From Pascua guehoae (Eukaryota; Basidiomycota; Tremellomycetes; Trichosporonales; Trichosporonaceae): DNA of 64,000 nucleotides. The notes under the pieces are model-generated. The model saw nothing but the letters and a program-made list of their open reading frames with translations. It did no database searches and was not told the origin of the DNA. Of this stretch, positions 36,236-46,996 are shown one piece after another. Location: NCBI GenBank assembly GCA_001600415.1, contig BCJX01000013.1:249840-313839 (forward strand), given 5' to 3'. Position 1 is the stretch's first letter. Each line of letters opens with the position of its first letter. A program made the position numbers and the translations under genes.

Positions 36236-36864
36236 GCCCGACACGCTCGTCGAGTGGTTGGTTGTCGTAGTTGATGAAGCACTTTGGCTAGCAGCGGTTG
36301 CAGAGGAGGTTGGGGGTGGTTCAGTGGGCCCTCGTGTGGAGCGGAGTGGATGGCAGTGGGGCTGTGAGGCAGCGCAGCGGCAGCATGGTAGCAGGCGTTG
36401 TCAGGAGGGTGGAGCTCGGGCAGTGAAATTTGTTCTCATTACTGATCAGATAAGTGTGCGAGATGATCTGAGCGTCCAGTGCCTGTTGAGCGTGGTGCAG
36501 AATGCCTCTCTTCGATCTCTTCTGTTCGTTCAGTGCAGAACTTTTTTCTTTTTGAGCGTCTGGCCGCACAACTAGGCGTTAGATTCTTCACTGGCCTGTG
36601 TACAGATTCTTCATTGGCCTGTGTACGCTACCTGTCGGTCTTTTGGGCAGTCTTGACAAGTGCCCATGTGCTTGTCTTTGCTGGTGCAGAGTGCAGAGCC
36701 GTCGAGCCGTGCCAAGCAACCATGTGCTTGACCTTGATGCCCTTGTCATCAATCCCTCCGCCAGGTCACTGCAGTCTCACGCCACCGCGCCCCGCTCAAA
36801 GCAAAGGATACTGATACATGCACACATCTACACTCTGGGCCACACTCTCCCATGCCCCGCCACT
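36236..36864. other. Convergent spacer RPS26/IES2
   Basis: No gene is supported. A near-perfect 22-bp tandem duplication, AGATTCTTCAYTGGCCTGTGTAC, occupies about 36581-36626. The rest is mixed sequence that should contain both 3' ends. Confidence 0.55.
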
Positions 36865-39134
36865 CTAGGCCATGATGCGCTTCTCCACCTCCTTGAGGTG
36901 GGCCATGGAGCACCCGCCGGTATCAAACTGCGCCACGCAGCGGTACTTTCTCCGCTCGCCACATCCCTCGACACCACACACGGCCGATACGTCCCGCTTC
37001 CTCCCGGTCGCTACCTTTTCTCCCTCGCATCCTTCAGCTCCGTCGGCTCCCTCACCACCGAGAGCGAGCCACGCGTCGCGCCCAGGGAGGACGGCGACGG
37101 CGAGACTGACGCTGTCCCCGTCCATGCGCGAGACGTACCGCACGCCGTCGATGGTGGGGACCGCGCGGCGGGGCGAGCTCACGCCCGACGCGCGCCCGCT
37201 GTCGTCGGCAAAGGGCATGGGGGAGGGGTGGTCGAGCTTTGAGCGCGAGCGGCCCGTTTGGGCGCGCAGGAGGCGGTTGATCGTTTGGTCCTGCGCGTTA
37301 GCCGGGGGCAGGGGTGGGAGGGGGGATGGCGTGTCTGGAGGATGAGGGGGGTATGGATAGGGAGGCGGGCCGGCCGCTGTTCGATACGTGGCCTGCTGGA
37401 TACATGTGCCATATGACAGCATGCAGGAGACTTGCGTCCCGCAGAGAGTAGAGCGCGTGGCGAGCCCAATGGCACGCCACTCAGAGTCTGTAGTGGCGAC
37501 GCTCTCCGCCCTGCAGTTGCCCTGCAAGAACTGCTCACAGGAGCCGAGCAGATGTGGGGCTGCAGAATAGCACACACCAGGCCACAGTCCCACTGGCCAT
37601 ATCGCATGGCGCCGACTGCGAACACCCAGCAGCCCTTGCAAGGAGCCAATCTTGGCCCCATAGTGCACCCTGCGCCATGGCCAGCCGATCCCCCGCTCCA
37701 GTCCGCAACCGCTACGCGCTCCTCCCGCCCCCTCGTCCACTCGCACAGTATGGCGCACCCACCTGCTCGTCCTGCAGCCGCTGCTCGTTCTGGCGCTTGC
37801 GGCGGCGTGCCATTTCCTCGCGCTTCTGGAGGCGCTCGGCCTCGGTCATGATTGGCTTTGCCTTGGGTTGTCCGTCTGGGGTTAGCGAAGAGTCATGGTC
37901 ATGTGCTGCGAGTAACTAGAGTCGGGCACTGGAGTCGGGCACGAGTGGGGGTGGATCAAATGCAGTGCGCGCCGTCTGTGGGCAGGGGAGTCTGCCTTGT
38001 GCGCGTCCAATCGTCTCGGCACATCCAGAGGTGCTCGAGTGTGGGAGTGTCTGGTCTGACACCTGCACTGTGGCACGTCTACGCTGATGCCCAAACCTCT
38101 GTCCAGTTCGGCAGCCCCCTTCGCCATGCAGAGAGATTCCCCGCAGGCGACGCGTGGTCCTACATGGCATCACGCAGACGCAGCATCCATGTTCCCCGGT
38201 CATGCCCACCGCCACCACCTCACTTCCGACCCAACACGGGCACGACGGCACGACGCGCCACATCCCAGCCACCCACACTCACCCGGCAACACCAACAACG
38301 CCTCGCCCGCATCCTGATTAATCTTTGCCCGCTGCCGCGCCGTCATCTTGGACGGGCTGGGCGCGCGCGACCCCTGGTCGCGCTCGTCGTCGAGAAACTC
38401 GTCGTCGTCGTCCTCGGCCGCCGCGCGCTTGTTGCGCTTGGTCGCGCGCTTGGCTGCCGCGCGCTGGCCGCGGCCGCCGCCCGGTGTCGAGGCGCCCGAC
38501 GCGGGTGTCGAGGGGGCGCGGAGCTTGAGGTTGATCTTCTTGACGGGTTCGGGGGGGGAGAGCTCGTCTTCTTCCGCGTCTGAGGCGAGGATGGATGAGG
38601 CTGGGGGTTAGGAGGGGCTGCGTACCGGAAGAAGGAGAGAGAGGGGAGGGGCATTCAGTCAAGGGGGGGGGGGGTAGTCTGCTGCAACGAGTGTCAGGTG
38701 CGAGAGGTTCACCCCTCTTGAACCAACCCGGCAGGATGGTAGCAAGGCCACACGCTAGTTGTGGCCAGCACAATAGTGGCCATAGTGGCCAGTAGACATG
38801 CCAAGCTGCGAATTCCCTGCTGCCTTCCCCAGCCAGTGTTATTCCACTCACCAGCCATCTCATCAGCGCTGTCCTCGTCGAGCTCGTCCTCTTCCGCTTC
38901 ATCCTCCTGCTCGTCCTCCTGCTCTTCCTCCTGCTCGTCCTCCTGCTCGTCCTCTTCCGCCTCGTCCTCGTCCTTCTCGTCGACCTCAATCTCGTCCTCG
39001 CCGTCGCCGTCCTCGTCGTCGTCCTCGCCGTCCTCGACCTCGGTCGCCCCGTTGTCCTCGACCGCGCTCGATTCGGGAGTCTCGCTCTCGATGACGCGTT
39101 TCGCGCGCCGCGCAGCGGCAGGGACGACCGGCAT
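36865..39134 (-). CDS. IES2: INO80 complex subunit Ies2/INO80B (PAPA-1 plus zf-HIT)
   Basis: Exons 39134-38852, 38600-38283, 37875-37763 and 37290-36865 give 379 residues. After a basic start, about 75 residues are almost all Asp/Glu (residues ~20-95). Then comes a KR-rich stretch and a PAPA-1-like block: MTEAERLQKREEMARRRKRQNEQRLQDEQ joined by splicing to DQTINRLLRAQTGRSRSKL. The C-terminus has a zf-HIT-type finger, CGVEGCGERRKYRC then CSMAHL. This order defines Ies2/INO80B, which stimulates the INO80 chromatin remodeller. Intron 3 is 472 nt. The start lies 359 bp from the divergent TIM9 start. Confidence 0.9.
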
Positions 39135-39493
39135 GGTTGGTGGGGTGCAGAAGACTAGATGAGCGCTGTGGGTATGAGGTTGAGTGTATGAATGACGAGT
39201 CGCTTGATGTCGACGAGTAGAGTAGAGTTGTGCAAGTTGTGCTACGTATACACGGTTTGGTCTGTGATTGATTGATTACTGCCGAACTTAGCCGCTGCAT
39301 CCAGCCAGGGCGTGTGTCGCCGCCACTCACCGCCCGGCCGCGCGCTGCAAAGTCGCCGTGGGCTGTAGGCTGGAATCCTCCACCACCTGGCGCGCCACTG
39401 GGATTTTTCGCCCAACAGGCAGACAACCGACTGACGTCTTGCATACAACACTTGACGCTTCGTCTTCACACCCCACCACCACCACACGCCGCC
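39135..39493. promoter_or_regulatory. Divergent promoter region IES2/TIM9
   Basis: These 359 bases separate two start codons on opposite strands. The TIM9 side ends in CACCACCACCACACGCCGCC before ATG. No clear TATA box is seen. Confidence 0.5.
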
Positions 39494-40529
39494 ATGGACT
39501 TTTCCCAATTCAACGCCGCCGAGCAGGCGCAGATGTCCAAGATCATCGAGCGCAAGCAGGTATGTATCCGGCACTGGCGGCTGTTTGCACGCGCCCGCGG
39601 CGCGGCGGGTGGGGCGTGTTGTCTTTCATCGGCTGGCTTTGGAGCTGGGGTCTACCCTCGGGTCGCTAGCGTGCAGGGGGAGTACAGAGTCTGTCGACCT
39701 GGGTGTCACTCCTGTAGTCACCTATCTTTGGGTGGGAGCAGCACCAAGTGCCTGCTGTCGAGCGCCAAACCTGATCGGCGGCGTCGGCGTAACCCCCATC
39801 GCCCGCCCACACGCACACGACCTCACCTCCACGGCGTGTTCCTCTCGTAACCCAAGCTGACACCTCCCAGATGCAGGACTTTATGAAGCTCTACTCTGGC
39901 CTCGTGGAGAAGTGCTTCAACGCCTGCGTCAACGACTTTACCTCCAAGGCGCTGACAACGAACGAGGTGGGTACGACTAGCGGGGGGGGGGGGGGGTATG
40001 AACGAGCAGGCATTTGTGAACGGCAAGGAACGGCAAGGTTTGGTGAACCAAGGCAGGTATGAAGGAGCGATGAGGGCCAGGACTGGAGGACGAGCGACGC
40101 GAGTTGGAGAATGTGGACTCTGGATGTCGCTGGTGCTATGCGTCGCGAAGAGAGTACCATGGCCGGAGCCATGGCTGTTGCGCAAGCATGCCGTCTCTGT
40201 TGCCTGTCCGCTCTTGAAGATAGACCGGTGTGGGCTGCGAGAAACAGAACCAAGCGTCGCCCGCCGCTCGCTGCAAGTAGCACCTGAGAGCTCCTTGCCC
40301 ACTCCCCCACCCACCACCGACCATCTCTACCCCTCCCGACGGTTTTGCGTTTTCCGATCTCCCACCTCTAACCCACAGGGCACCTGCATCCACAACTGCG
40401 CGGACAAGTTCCTCAAGCACTCTGAGCGTGTCGGAGCGCGCTTTGCCGAGCACAATGCGGGTGCGTCCTGGTCGCTGTCTGATTCGATCGTGAATGCTGA
40501 CGCCGGCAGAGCAAATGAGGCAGCAGTAG
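39494..40529 (+). CDS. TIM9: Mitochondrial intermembrane-space chaperone Tim9
   Basis: Four small exons, 39494-39559, 39871-39966, 40379-40460 and 40510-40529, give 87 residues, the usual size. The product begins [19 protein letters not shown] and carries the twin CX3C motif (C37/C41 in CFNAC, C57/C61 in CIHNC). It ends HNAEQMRQQ, matching Tim9 ends. Tim9 forms a hexamer with Tim10 that escorts membrane proteins across the intermembrane space to TIM22 and SAM. Two introns are over 300 nt (311 and 412 nt), so introns outweigh coding sequence about threefold. A G-run (about 39981-39992) lies in intron 2. Confidence 0.95.
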
Positions 40530-41203
40530 TAGTGATGCGCAATGTATGACTAGCCACTCAGCGTCCCCTAGTCCCCGGCTTCACGTTGTTCTGACAGTTT
40601 GGGCGGGGTATGATGGGCACCGCGGTTCCCGACAGCCAGCGGGAGTACCGTCTAACGGGCTGGTCTGGCGACGTGGGAGGATACTAACCTGTGGCGATGG
40701 TTCGAGTGATATCAGCTGGCGAACTTGGATCCAGGTCAAAACTGATATTCGCCCTGGGTTACTGCTGCTCCCTCGATGCAAGCACGAACTGCCATGCGCA
40801 TGCCGTGTACCCGCACGCACGTGTCGTACTATCCGAAGCCGGGCAAGACGCGCCTCTCCAGTGGTAGTGACACATTCAACGGATGGACGCCGTGTTCCAA
40901 GAAACGTCTTTTCACGCCGAGCCACAGGCAGGCCCATCTCTGCCCCGACTCTGTTCACGCCTCCGACATCCCAACTTCTATCACCTATACCACCATGGCG
41001 GCAATCATCACCACAACCGTAACCACCTCAATCACTCATACCACAAATCGTTCCCACGTGGACCCCACTTACTTCGAGCTTCGAGAACGACCAGCCATTC
41101 TCTTCCATTCAAAGGGCTACCAAACGGCCCGCCTGGTCAACAACCCTACGCATCTCGTAAGCCACGTCCACGTCCCCTGTCAATCTGACCTTCTCATTGT
41201 CAA
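40530..41203. other. Spacer TIM9 to tRNA-Asp
   Basis: No gene is supported. The segment has CCACAACCGTAACCACC-like simple sequence near 41000-41050. The end CCCTGTCAATCTGACC-CATTGTCAAT leads into the tRNA. Confidence 0.5.
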
Positions 41204-41285
41204 TCTCTGTTCGTATATCGGTTTAGTATGCTCGCTTGTCACTAAATGATCGCGGGAGAGCGGAGTTCGACTCTCCGACAGAGAG
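41204..41285 (+). tRNA. tRNA-Asp (GTC), 9-nt intron
   Basis: The acceptor stem is TCTCTGT/ACAGAGA with discriminator G. The A box TCGGTTTAGTATG and B box GAGTTCGACTC are intact. The anticodon stem CTCGC/GCGGG closes loop TTGTCAC after removal of CTAAATGAT, inserted right after position 37, the canonical intron site. A T5 terminator follows at about 41291. It is the first of three near-identical copies in 1.4 kb. Confidence 0.95.
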
Positions 41286-42126
41286 ACTTGGTTTTTACTG
41301 TTCAGGAGCAAGTCGTCACCAGGCCGGTGCTTCGTCAACCCGTGTAGTGGGATGCGTCCAAGGGCTGTCTTGTTGTGCGTTTGCCGCTGGGCTGATTCGT
41401 AACGGGATGAACAGTGTGGGAGTTGAAAAAATATAGGAAAGTGCTGATCTCTCCCAACTGACGAGTCTCAGGACTTGTTGTATCCCAAGTTGTGTTTCTG
41501 GTAATCAATGGTGGTGTTTATACGCTTATACTATCCCCTCGTGTGATATGGGAGTCGGGGGGTCGTTTTGCCGGGTGGGGTGTCTCTGGACATGTGGTGG
41601 TGGAGTTAACGTCGGTGTTGGGATCCATGGCGGACGGCGCCAAGAAAACTTGAGACAGCAACCAGAGCTCGTCTGACAGTGGGACACCTCGAACACTAAA
41701 AAGCAGGAGCCTGGAGGCACGTGTCCATACGCTGAATCGAACAGCGGTCTCAACAGAGGTTGCTAGCCACAATGTTGCGTACTCACCACTATACTATATG
41801 AACAGTCGATAGACGAACCGGCGGGCCGTCGTGCCGTTTTGTTTACCCTCTTACCCTGCTCCTCCTCTCGCCCCACCTCTCCTTCAGTTGCGTAGGCGAG
41901 GAAGTGAGTACCATCCTTCACATCCCCNNNNNNNNNNNNNNNNNNCCCCCCCCCTCCCGTCCCCTCCCTCCGCCCCATTGACCCGCTTTCTGATTCAGTG
42001 CTGGCGTACATGGGCGCGTATGGCAAACCTCGTGCGACTCTTCGTCTGTTGGATCGCAACTTGGGACAAAAGGGTCAGAGTCTGGCCATCGGAGGGGCCC
42101 TTACCACCGCCTCGCATTATTGAACG
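41286..42126. other. Spacer with assembly gap
   Basis: No gene is supported between the first two tRNA-Asp genes. Eighteen undetermined bases (41928-41945) are followed by C-rich sequence; the open frames that cross the gap are not real. True distance between these tRNAs may therefore differ. Confidence 0.6.
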
Positions 42127-42210
42127 TCTCTGTTCGTATATCGGTTTAGTATGCTCGCTTGTCACTACTCGTGCGCGCGGGAGAGCGGAGTTCGACTCTC
42201 CGACAGAGAG
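42127..42210 (+). tRNA. tRNA-Asp (GTC), 11-nt intron
   Basis: The mature sequence appears identical to the copies at 41204 and 42485. The intron after position 37 is CTACTCGTGCG, 11 nt, differing in length and sequence from the 9-nt introns of the other two. A T5 terminator follows at about 42217. Confidence 0.95.
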
Positions 42211-42484
42211 ATTCAGTTTTTGGTACTCGTGGTGAAGGGTTTCTAGCCCGGCGCTTTGTCGGGTGAAGCGTGGGCCTACAGATCCAGCTGAGACAAAGGG
42301 TGTCGTAGCTGAAAGGATATCGAAAGGCCGAGGCCTCTCCAACCAGCGAGGGCAGCCTCTGGGCAACACTGGCCTGGTCTGTTGCTTTGCTCGTCCTTCC
42401 TGCCCCTGTTGGCCTTTGGAGACAAAGACGGCGCCAGGGTGAGGCATGGGGCGGGTCCTTACCGACATCATCGTTACATGAGCA

Positions 42485-42566
42485 TCTCTGTTCGTATATC
42501 GGTTTAGTATGCTCGCTTGTCACTAAGTGATCGCGGGAGAGCGGAGTTCGACTCTCCGACAGAGAG
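42485..42566 (+). tRNA. tRNA-Asp (GTC), 9-nt intron
   Basis: Third copy. The intron CTAAGTGAT differs from the first copy (CTAAATGAT) at one base. Acceptor, D, anticodon and T arms are as in the other copies, and TGTTTTT follows as terminator near 42571. Confidence 0.95.
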
Positions 42567-42700
42567 ACTGTGTTTTTACTTCTCGCGGGAAGCTCTCCCG
42601 ATGTACTGAATTAATGGTGCTGCAACGGGAGGGTGCGTTGGAGGTACCTCAAAGTATAATTGCCGTCTCGTCGCATCCCCCTTCTACATGACCTCTGTGA

Positions 42701-45292
42701 TCAACTACGAGACCGAGAAATGACGCCCTTGATCTTGCTCCGGTTGTCATGGATGCGCAAGATAACCTGTGGGTCAGGTACACCGTTGCTAGAACGGTTC
42801 GCGCTTACCATTGAGCCGAGTGCGACGGCCAGGTAGGCTGCGCCGACGATAAGCAAGGGGAATTGCCCGTTGCTGATCAGCTCCTGCATTGGCGTTTCGT
42901 AGAGCGCCCGAGTCTTTTCGCCCTTTAATAATTTTCCGTAATATGCTCCCCATTCTTCGTCCGTGTAGTTATTGCTGATGTTGAGGAGGGCGAGCAGACA
43001 GAGGCACACTCCCATGGTAAACTGCAGACCATGGACGAGGGTGTTTCGCCAGGTGTCGAAGCGGTAGCGCACTGCCGAGCGTATACCAGAGAGAAGGAGC
43101 AGCCCTCCCTGATGCCTGTCAGCTGTTTATCTTTTTTTACCTTTTTTTATCGAGGAGCTAGCGCTAGCACGTACAGCTGTGGGAAAGAGCCAATAAACTG
43201 CGGTGACCATGCCGCTCCTGTTAGCTGAAAGGACCCCTGTCCACAAAGCATAAGCCAACTCTGCGTTCTTTCCGTCTTGTCGGTACTTGGCGCTGACGCT
43301 ATTGAGCAGGGAAATGGATAGCCGAGTGTCTTTTGATGGGTCAATGGCCCAGAGCTGCACGTTAGCCCACCAGACTCCCGACCCAGAACGCTTACTTTAT
43401 CCATGCCAACGAATGCGAGGCCACCCCATTTGAAGAGAACTGTCTGTGGATCCGTCTGTACCGGGGTCTCCCTGGAAAACTCGAGAGCCGCTGCATATAT
43501 TTCCTCAAATGTGGGGGAAATGCCAGGAAAGCGGGCAAAGAATCGAGATATTGTGGCCATGTATGTGTCGTCCAACGGCTCCTCGTCTGCCTCGAAGGAA
43601 GTTACGGCGTCCACAATATAGTATATAGCCTTTTCCGATCCGCGGACGTAGGCCGAGGCTGTAACGTTGTTCTATCGCAGTTAGTGAATGGCGACCCATG
43701 TCGGTAAAACTCACAATGATGGCCACGACGAGCAACATGATGCCAAAGTAGATTGCAACGTGCAGTGCCTCCCATATCGCTGCCGTGACTGAACGGATCG
43801 CGTCGGTTATGCGGAACGAACCAAAGAGGATCGCCCAAAGCACATAGATGATCATGAGGGCTGGAAACGATCAGTATCACACACCTAAAGGGGAGACGCT
43901 ACTCACCGTAAAATACCTCCACGTCACTCCCCATCTCATTCGAGGCGCTGAGCGACGTTTGCCCAAGCGCCCTCACTAAGCCAATAAACGCTTCACCTCT
44001 GGGATACAGTGTCAGCAGAAGGGCAAGAGTGGCCCGTGTTCATAGAGACGCACAGTAGACCGATTGTGAATCCACCATGACGGTCTGCGATGGCCTCAAG
44101 ATGACGCCTTCGTGCCGGGTGGTCGTGATAGGATGGGATCCAAATAAGCACAATTTCGACAAGGATGGCGAGGTAAAGCAAAACAATCTTGACGATACAC
44201 CTGGCCGTAGATGTGGCAGGGACGGCCAGAGAGATGGCTGTGCAGACTCCCGATGCGAAGAGTACTGCTGCAGACATGAGCGGGCGTTCAATCTCCCGAC
44301 CGACTTTGCGGCCCGAGTATGCTACTGTTGAAAGTTAGCTTGCAGTTGCGGGCAACATCCGGGTGCAGCCCACCGAGAACGTATTGGCAGCACAGTACAG
44401 CTCGATATGCGGTGTACGCAATAACAATCGTTTTGAAGCTTCCCGTAGCATTCTCTGTTTCTGGTCAGCATTCGAGTCGTATGGTCGTTTTAGGGCTCTA
44501 CGCACTGTGCTTGATCCACAGTGTAGGAGAAAGGTCCGGAAAGCTGGTGGGGCGACGCAGGTGCCGCAAGTCCCATGCCGCGCTCGACTTGCCCATGTAC
44601 ACGTAGATTGTAAACTGGGCTGCCTTGAACAGGCGATGGACTTGGTCGTGTCCCTCATATCGCACGTCGTAGTGCATTTGGGATATCCAGAGCCACATGA
44701 CAATGATGAAGAACCTAGGTGGTGAGCTTTCACCTTGGCGGCACAATATCTCACGAAAGGAAGTGCGGGATGGCAGCTGCATCGGTGAGGAGGTGAAACT
44801 CTCTGAACACGGACAGGATGGCAACGATGACGAGGTCTGGATGTGTGAGTGCAGCAAGTACAACCACAGCCACGTTTGCGTACCGAAAAACAAGGCCATC
44901 CAGGCAGGTGGCTGGTCGCTCTCGGCAAGCCATTCCGGGCCGTTGGGGAGCGGCTTGCACAGCCATGGGAGCAGGTCGTACTGCTTCCGAACACGCCGTG
45001 GGACACGAACCTCGGCGCGATCGTCGGCCGCCTCGTCCTGGAGTGGGAGATACGACTTGTCTTGGGGAAGATAGGACTTTTGTTGTGGCAGGCCGGCAGT
45101 GTGCAGCTGGTCGTTCGTGTCGTTCTTGTCGCCCTTTACACACTCCACTTCGGTGTCTAGATCACTGGGATCGTCTGCGCTGCGGCGCTGTTCAACCACG
45201 CCGAGATCGCTCATGAGGATGGCCGACTCGGTGAAACCTTGCCCACTGTCGAATGCGTCCTGGTACGCTTCATCCTCATAGCGCTCGTCCAT
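42701..45292 (-). CDS. LtrA-family (low temperature requirement) multi-pass membrane protein
   Basis: Eleven exons give 705 residues: 45292-44884, 44836-44755, 44714-44506, 44460-44374, 44324-44054, 43998-43907, 43860-43715, 43671-43396, 43354-43175, 43108-42809 and 42766-42701; all phases agree. About 140 cytosolic, acidic residues precede the membrane part. Splicing exon 1 to 2 forms ALFFDLVIVAILSVF, the family's FFDLV signature. Later elements are FFIIVMWLWISQMHYDVRYEG and RHGGFTIGLLGEAFIGLV, which fits the family's ERH..I.GE type signature. An extra ~150-residue hydrophilic loop (residues ~430-580) separates the last helices. The family is widespread in bacteria and fungi but its function is poorly defined; the name comes from a Listeria growth phenotype. 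Exon 9's donor at 43174 was preferred over 43208. Confidence 0.82.
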
Positions 45293-46039
45293 GCTCAGAG
45301 ATCGTTAACAGGTGATTGGAGTAATGTACAATTGCGAACATGGTGAGTGGCAATGGCCTCTAGCACGAGGCTGGCAATGTTACCTTGAGAAGTCTCCTGT
45401 CTACATCGAGGTTGAAACGAAAGGGAGGACAGGAACCCGCACCGCAGCATCCGCTTTCCGCCAGGCCCATTGACCCATAAACCAGTGCTGGGAGGGGGTA
45501 GGGTCTAGTTCGCATTCTGATACGAGGTTCCTGGCCCAAAACATGTTGCGGGTGGGTCACTGCTCTGAGTCTTGGGGCCTTGATCTTTTGTATGTCGCTC
45601 CCTCGGCAATGGCCATCATTCAAGAAGTCCAGATACACTACTGTACACCCAGGGGCAATCATTTCGAGGCACAAAAGTGGAACCCGACCCACGCGACGAG
45701 CCATCGGGTGCCTGGCGCGCGTTGGCATGCTTGTGGCAGTCATCCTTGATGACACACTCTCAATACTCGTCATCCAGCCTGACTTGCATCATATCTGGCC
45801 GCTTGTCATCATACCTGGCCGCTTGACCGACATGGTCATGCTCAACTAATGAAGGACTACACTACACTACTGGTGCTAGTCGAAAATGCACCCAAAATTA
45901 CATCACTTGTGTAAAGCATCCATCTCCCCGAAGCCTACTGGTACTTAAGGAGACAACCCCTCGGTACCATCCCCAAGAGACACCACCACACCTCGCCACT
46001 GCTGCGTATCACTGTCACGACCTGTGTTCTTCTGACGCA
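45293..46039. promoter_or_regulatory. Divergent intergenic region
   Basis: These 747 bases lie between the LtrA-family gene and the 211-residue unknown, transcribed away from each other. The segment is mixed, with a CATCATA.CTGGCCGCTTG direct repeat at about 45787-45825. No gene is seen; promoters for both neighbours are expected. Confidence 0.5.
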
Positions 46040-46675
46040 ATGGCTCCGCGACTACGCACTGTTGCTGCAATCGGCCTGGCCGGCACGGCCGGCTGGTGGC
46101 TCCTGGACGCGCGGCGGCTGCACAAGACATACCCGATCCAGCCCGCCAAGGACTACCACTCGACGCCGGGGCTGAAGAGCGCGCAGCCTCCCGGTCTCGG
46201 TGCGCCCGAGGTCGTCTACGCGCGCATAGGGGATGCGCCGGCATCGCTCCTCTCGCGGCCGGTGGACGCGTACGTCGACGCCTTCTACGCGTCGTGGACG
46301 ATGCGTCTCGAGGGCTGGCTCTTTACAAAACTCGGCATCTCATCCCCCCGCCCACCCGTCCACTATATCCCGGACCCACACTACCCCATCCAAGAGTACG
46401 GCGGGGGCTTCTTCCCCGTCATCTTCCGCGACCCGCACGCGCTCCTCGTCGCGTTCCGCCCCAGCCACGACCCCAAAGCCAACCCTCCAGCAGGCACGCA
46501 GCTCCTCACCGCCGTCGCGGACCCGCAGGGCGGGATCGAGCTCTCGTACGCGAATTACATGCTGGGTCCGCCCGCGCCACAGGAGCCGGCGTGGATGGTC
46601 CCCGTCCATCGGTGGTATATGCGCTATCTTATCGACCGCGCAAAGAGGCGCCTGGAACGCGAATGCCGGGTGTGA
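46040..46675 (+). CDS. Small membrane-anchored protein, unknown
   Basis: A single exon encodes 211 residues, unusual in this intron-rich window. Residues 8-23 form one hydrophobic segment with two Trp (AIGLAGTAGWWLLDARR), followed by basic residues, typical of a signal anchor or a mitochondrial inner-membrane protein. The body has no motif I recognise; it contains YVDAFYASWTMRLEGWLF and PIQEYGGGFFPVIFRDPHALLVAF, and ends with a basic helix (YLIDRAKRRLERECRV). Codon use is strongly C/G-ending as in its neighbours, supporting a real gene. A DUF-like fungal family is likely but I cannot name one. Confidence 0.75.
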   Translation: MAPRLRTVAAIGLAGTAGWWLLDARRLHKTYPIQPAKDYHSTPGLKSAQPPGLGAPEVVYARIGDAPASLLSRPVDAYVDAFYASWTMRLEGWLFTKLGISSPRPPVHYIPDPHYPIQEYGGGFFPVIFRDPHALLVAFRPSHDPKANPPAGTQLLTAVADPQGGIELSYANYMLGPPAPQEPAWMVPVHRWYMRYLIDRAKRRLERECRV

Positions 46676-46897
46676 GCAACGAGAAGCGGTTGGGGCCTCG
46701 CAGTGTGCAGCCATCATAGATTGTAGATTCTGGCCCAGTATCCCCAGGTTGTTGAAAATCCAGAGCGCACAAACTGGTGTTCCAGGATACAGAACTGGCA
46801 AGGATGGATGGCTGGGAGCATACGTTGCCGTGACCTGTACTGACGGTGACTAACCAATCAAGGCGTCGAAGCCCTGGCGGCTGATTTCTAAACCATC

Positions 46898-46996
46898 GGC
46901 GGGGTAGGAAAGTGGTTACTCCGCCTCCCTGCTACCTGCTACTCAGCTGCGAGGAGGTGCCCTCTGGGCGCGCGTGTTCGAATCACGTCTCCGTCG
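46898..46996 (+). tRNA. tRNA-Ser (GCT), 17-nt intron
   Basis: The acceptor stem GGCGGGG pairs with CTCCGTC with two G-T pairs; discriminator G. The A-box region is TAGGAAAGTGG. The anticodon stem is CCTCC/GGAGG with loop CTGCTA-A after removal of the 17-nt CCTGCTACTCAGCTGCG, inserted after position 37. A class II variable arm (GCCC-TCT-GGGC) and T arm GCGTG-TTCGAAT-CACGT follow, as expected for serine. A TTTT lies about 40 bases downstream. Confidence 0.85.

Noticed and set aside
41763..42235. Open frames across the N gap
   Set aside because: They depend on undetermined bases and C-runs and overlap a tRNA gene.
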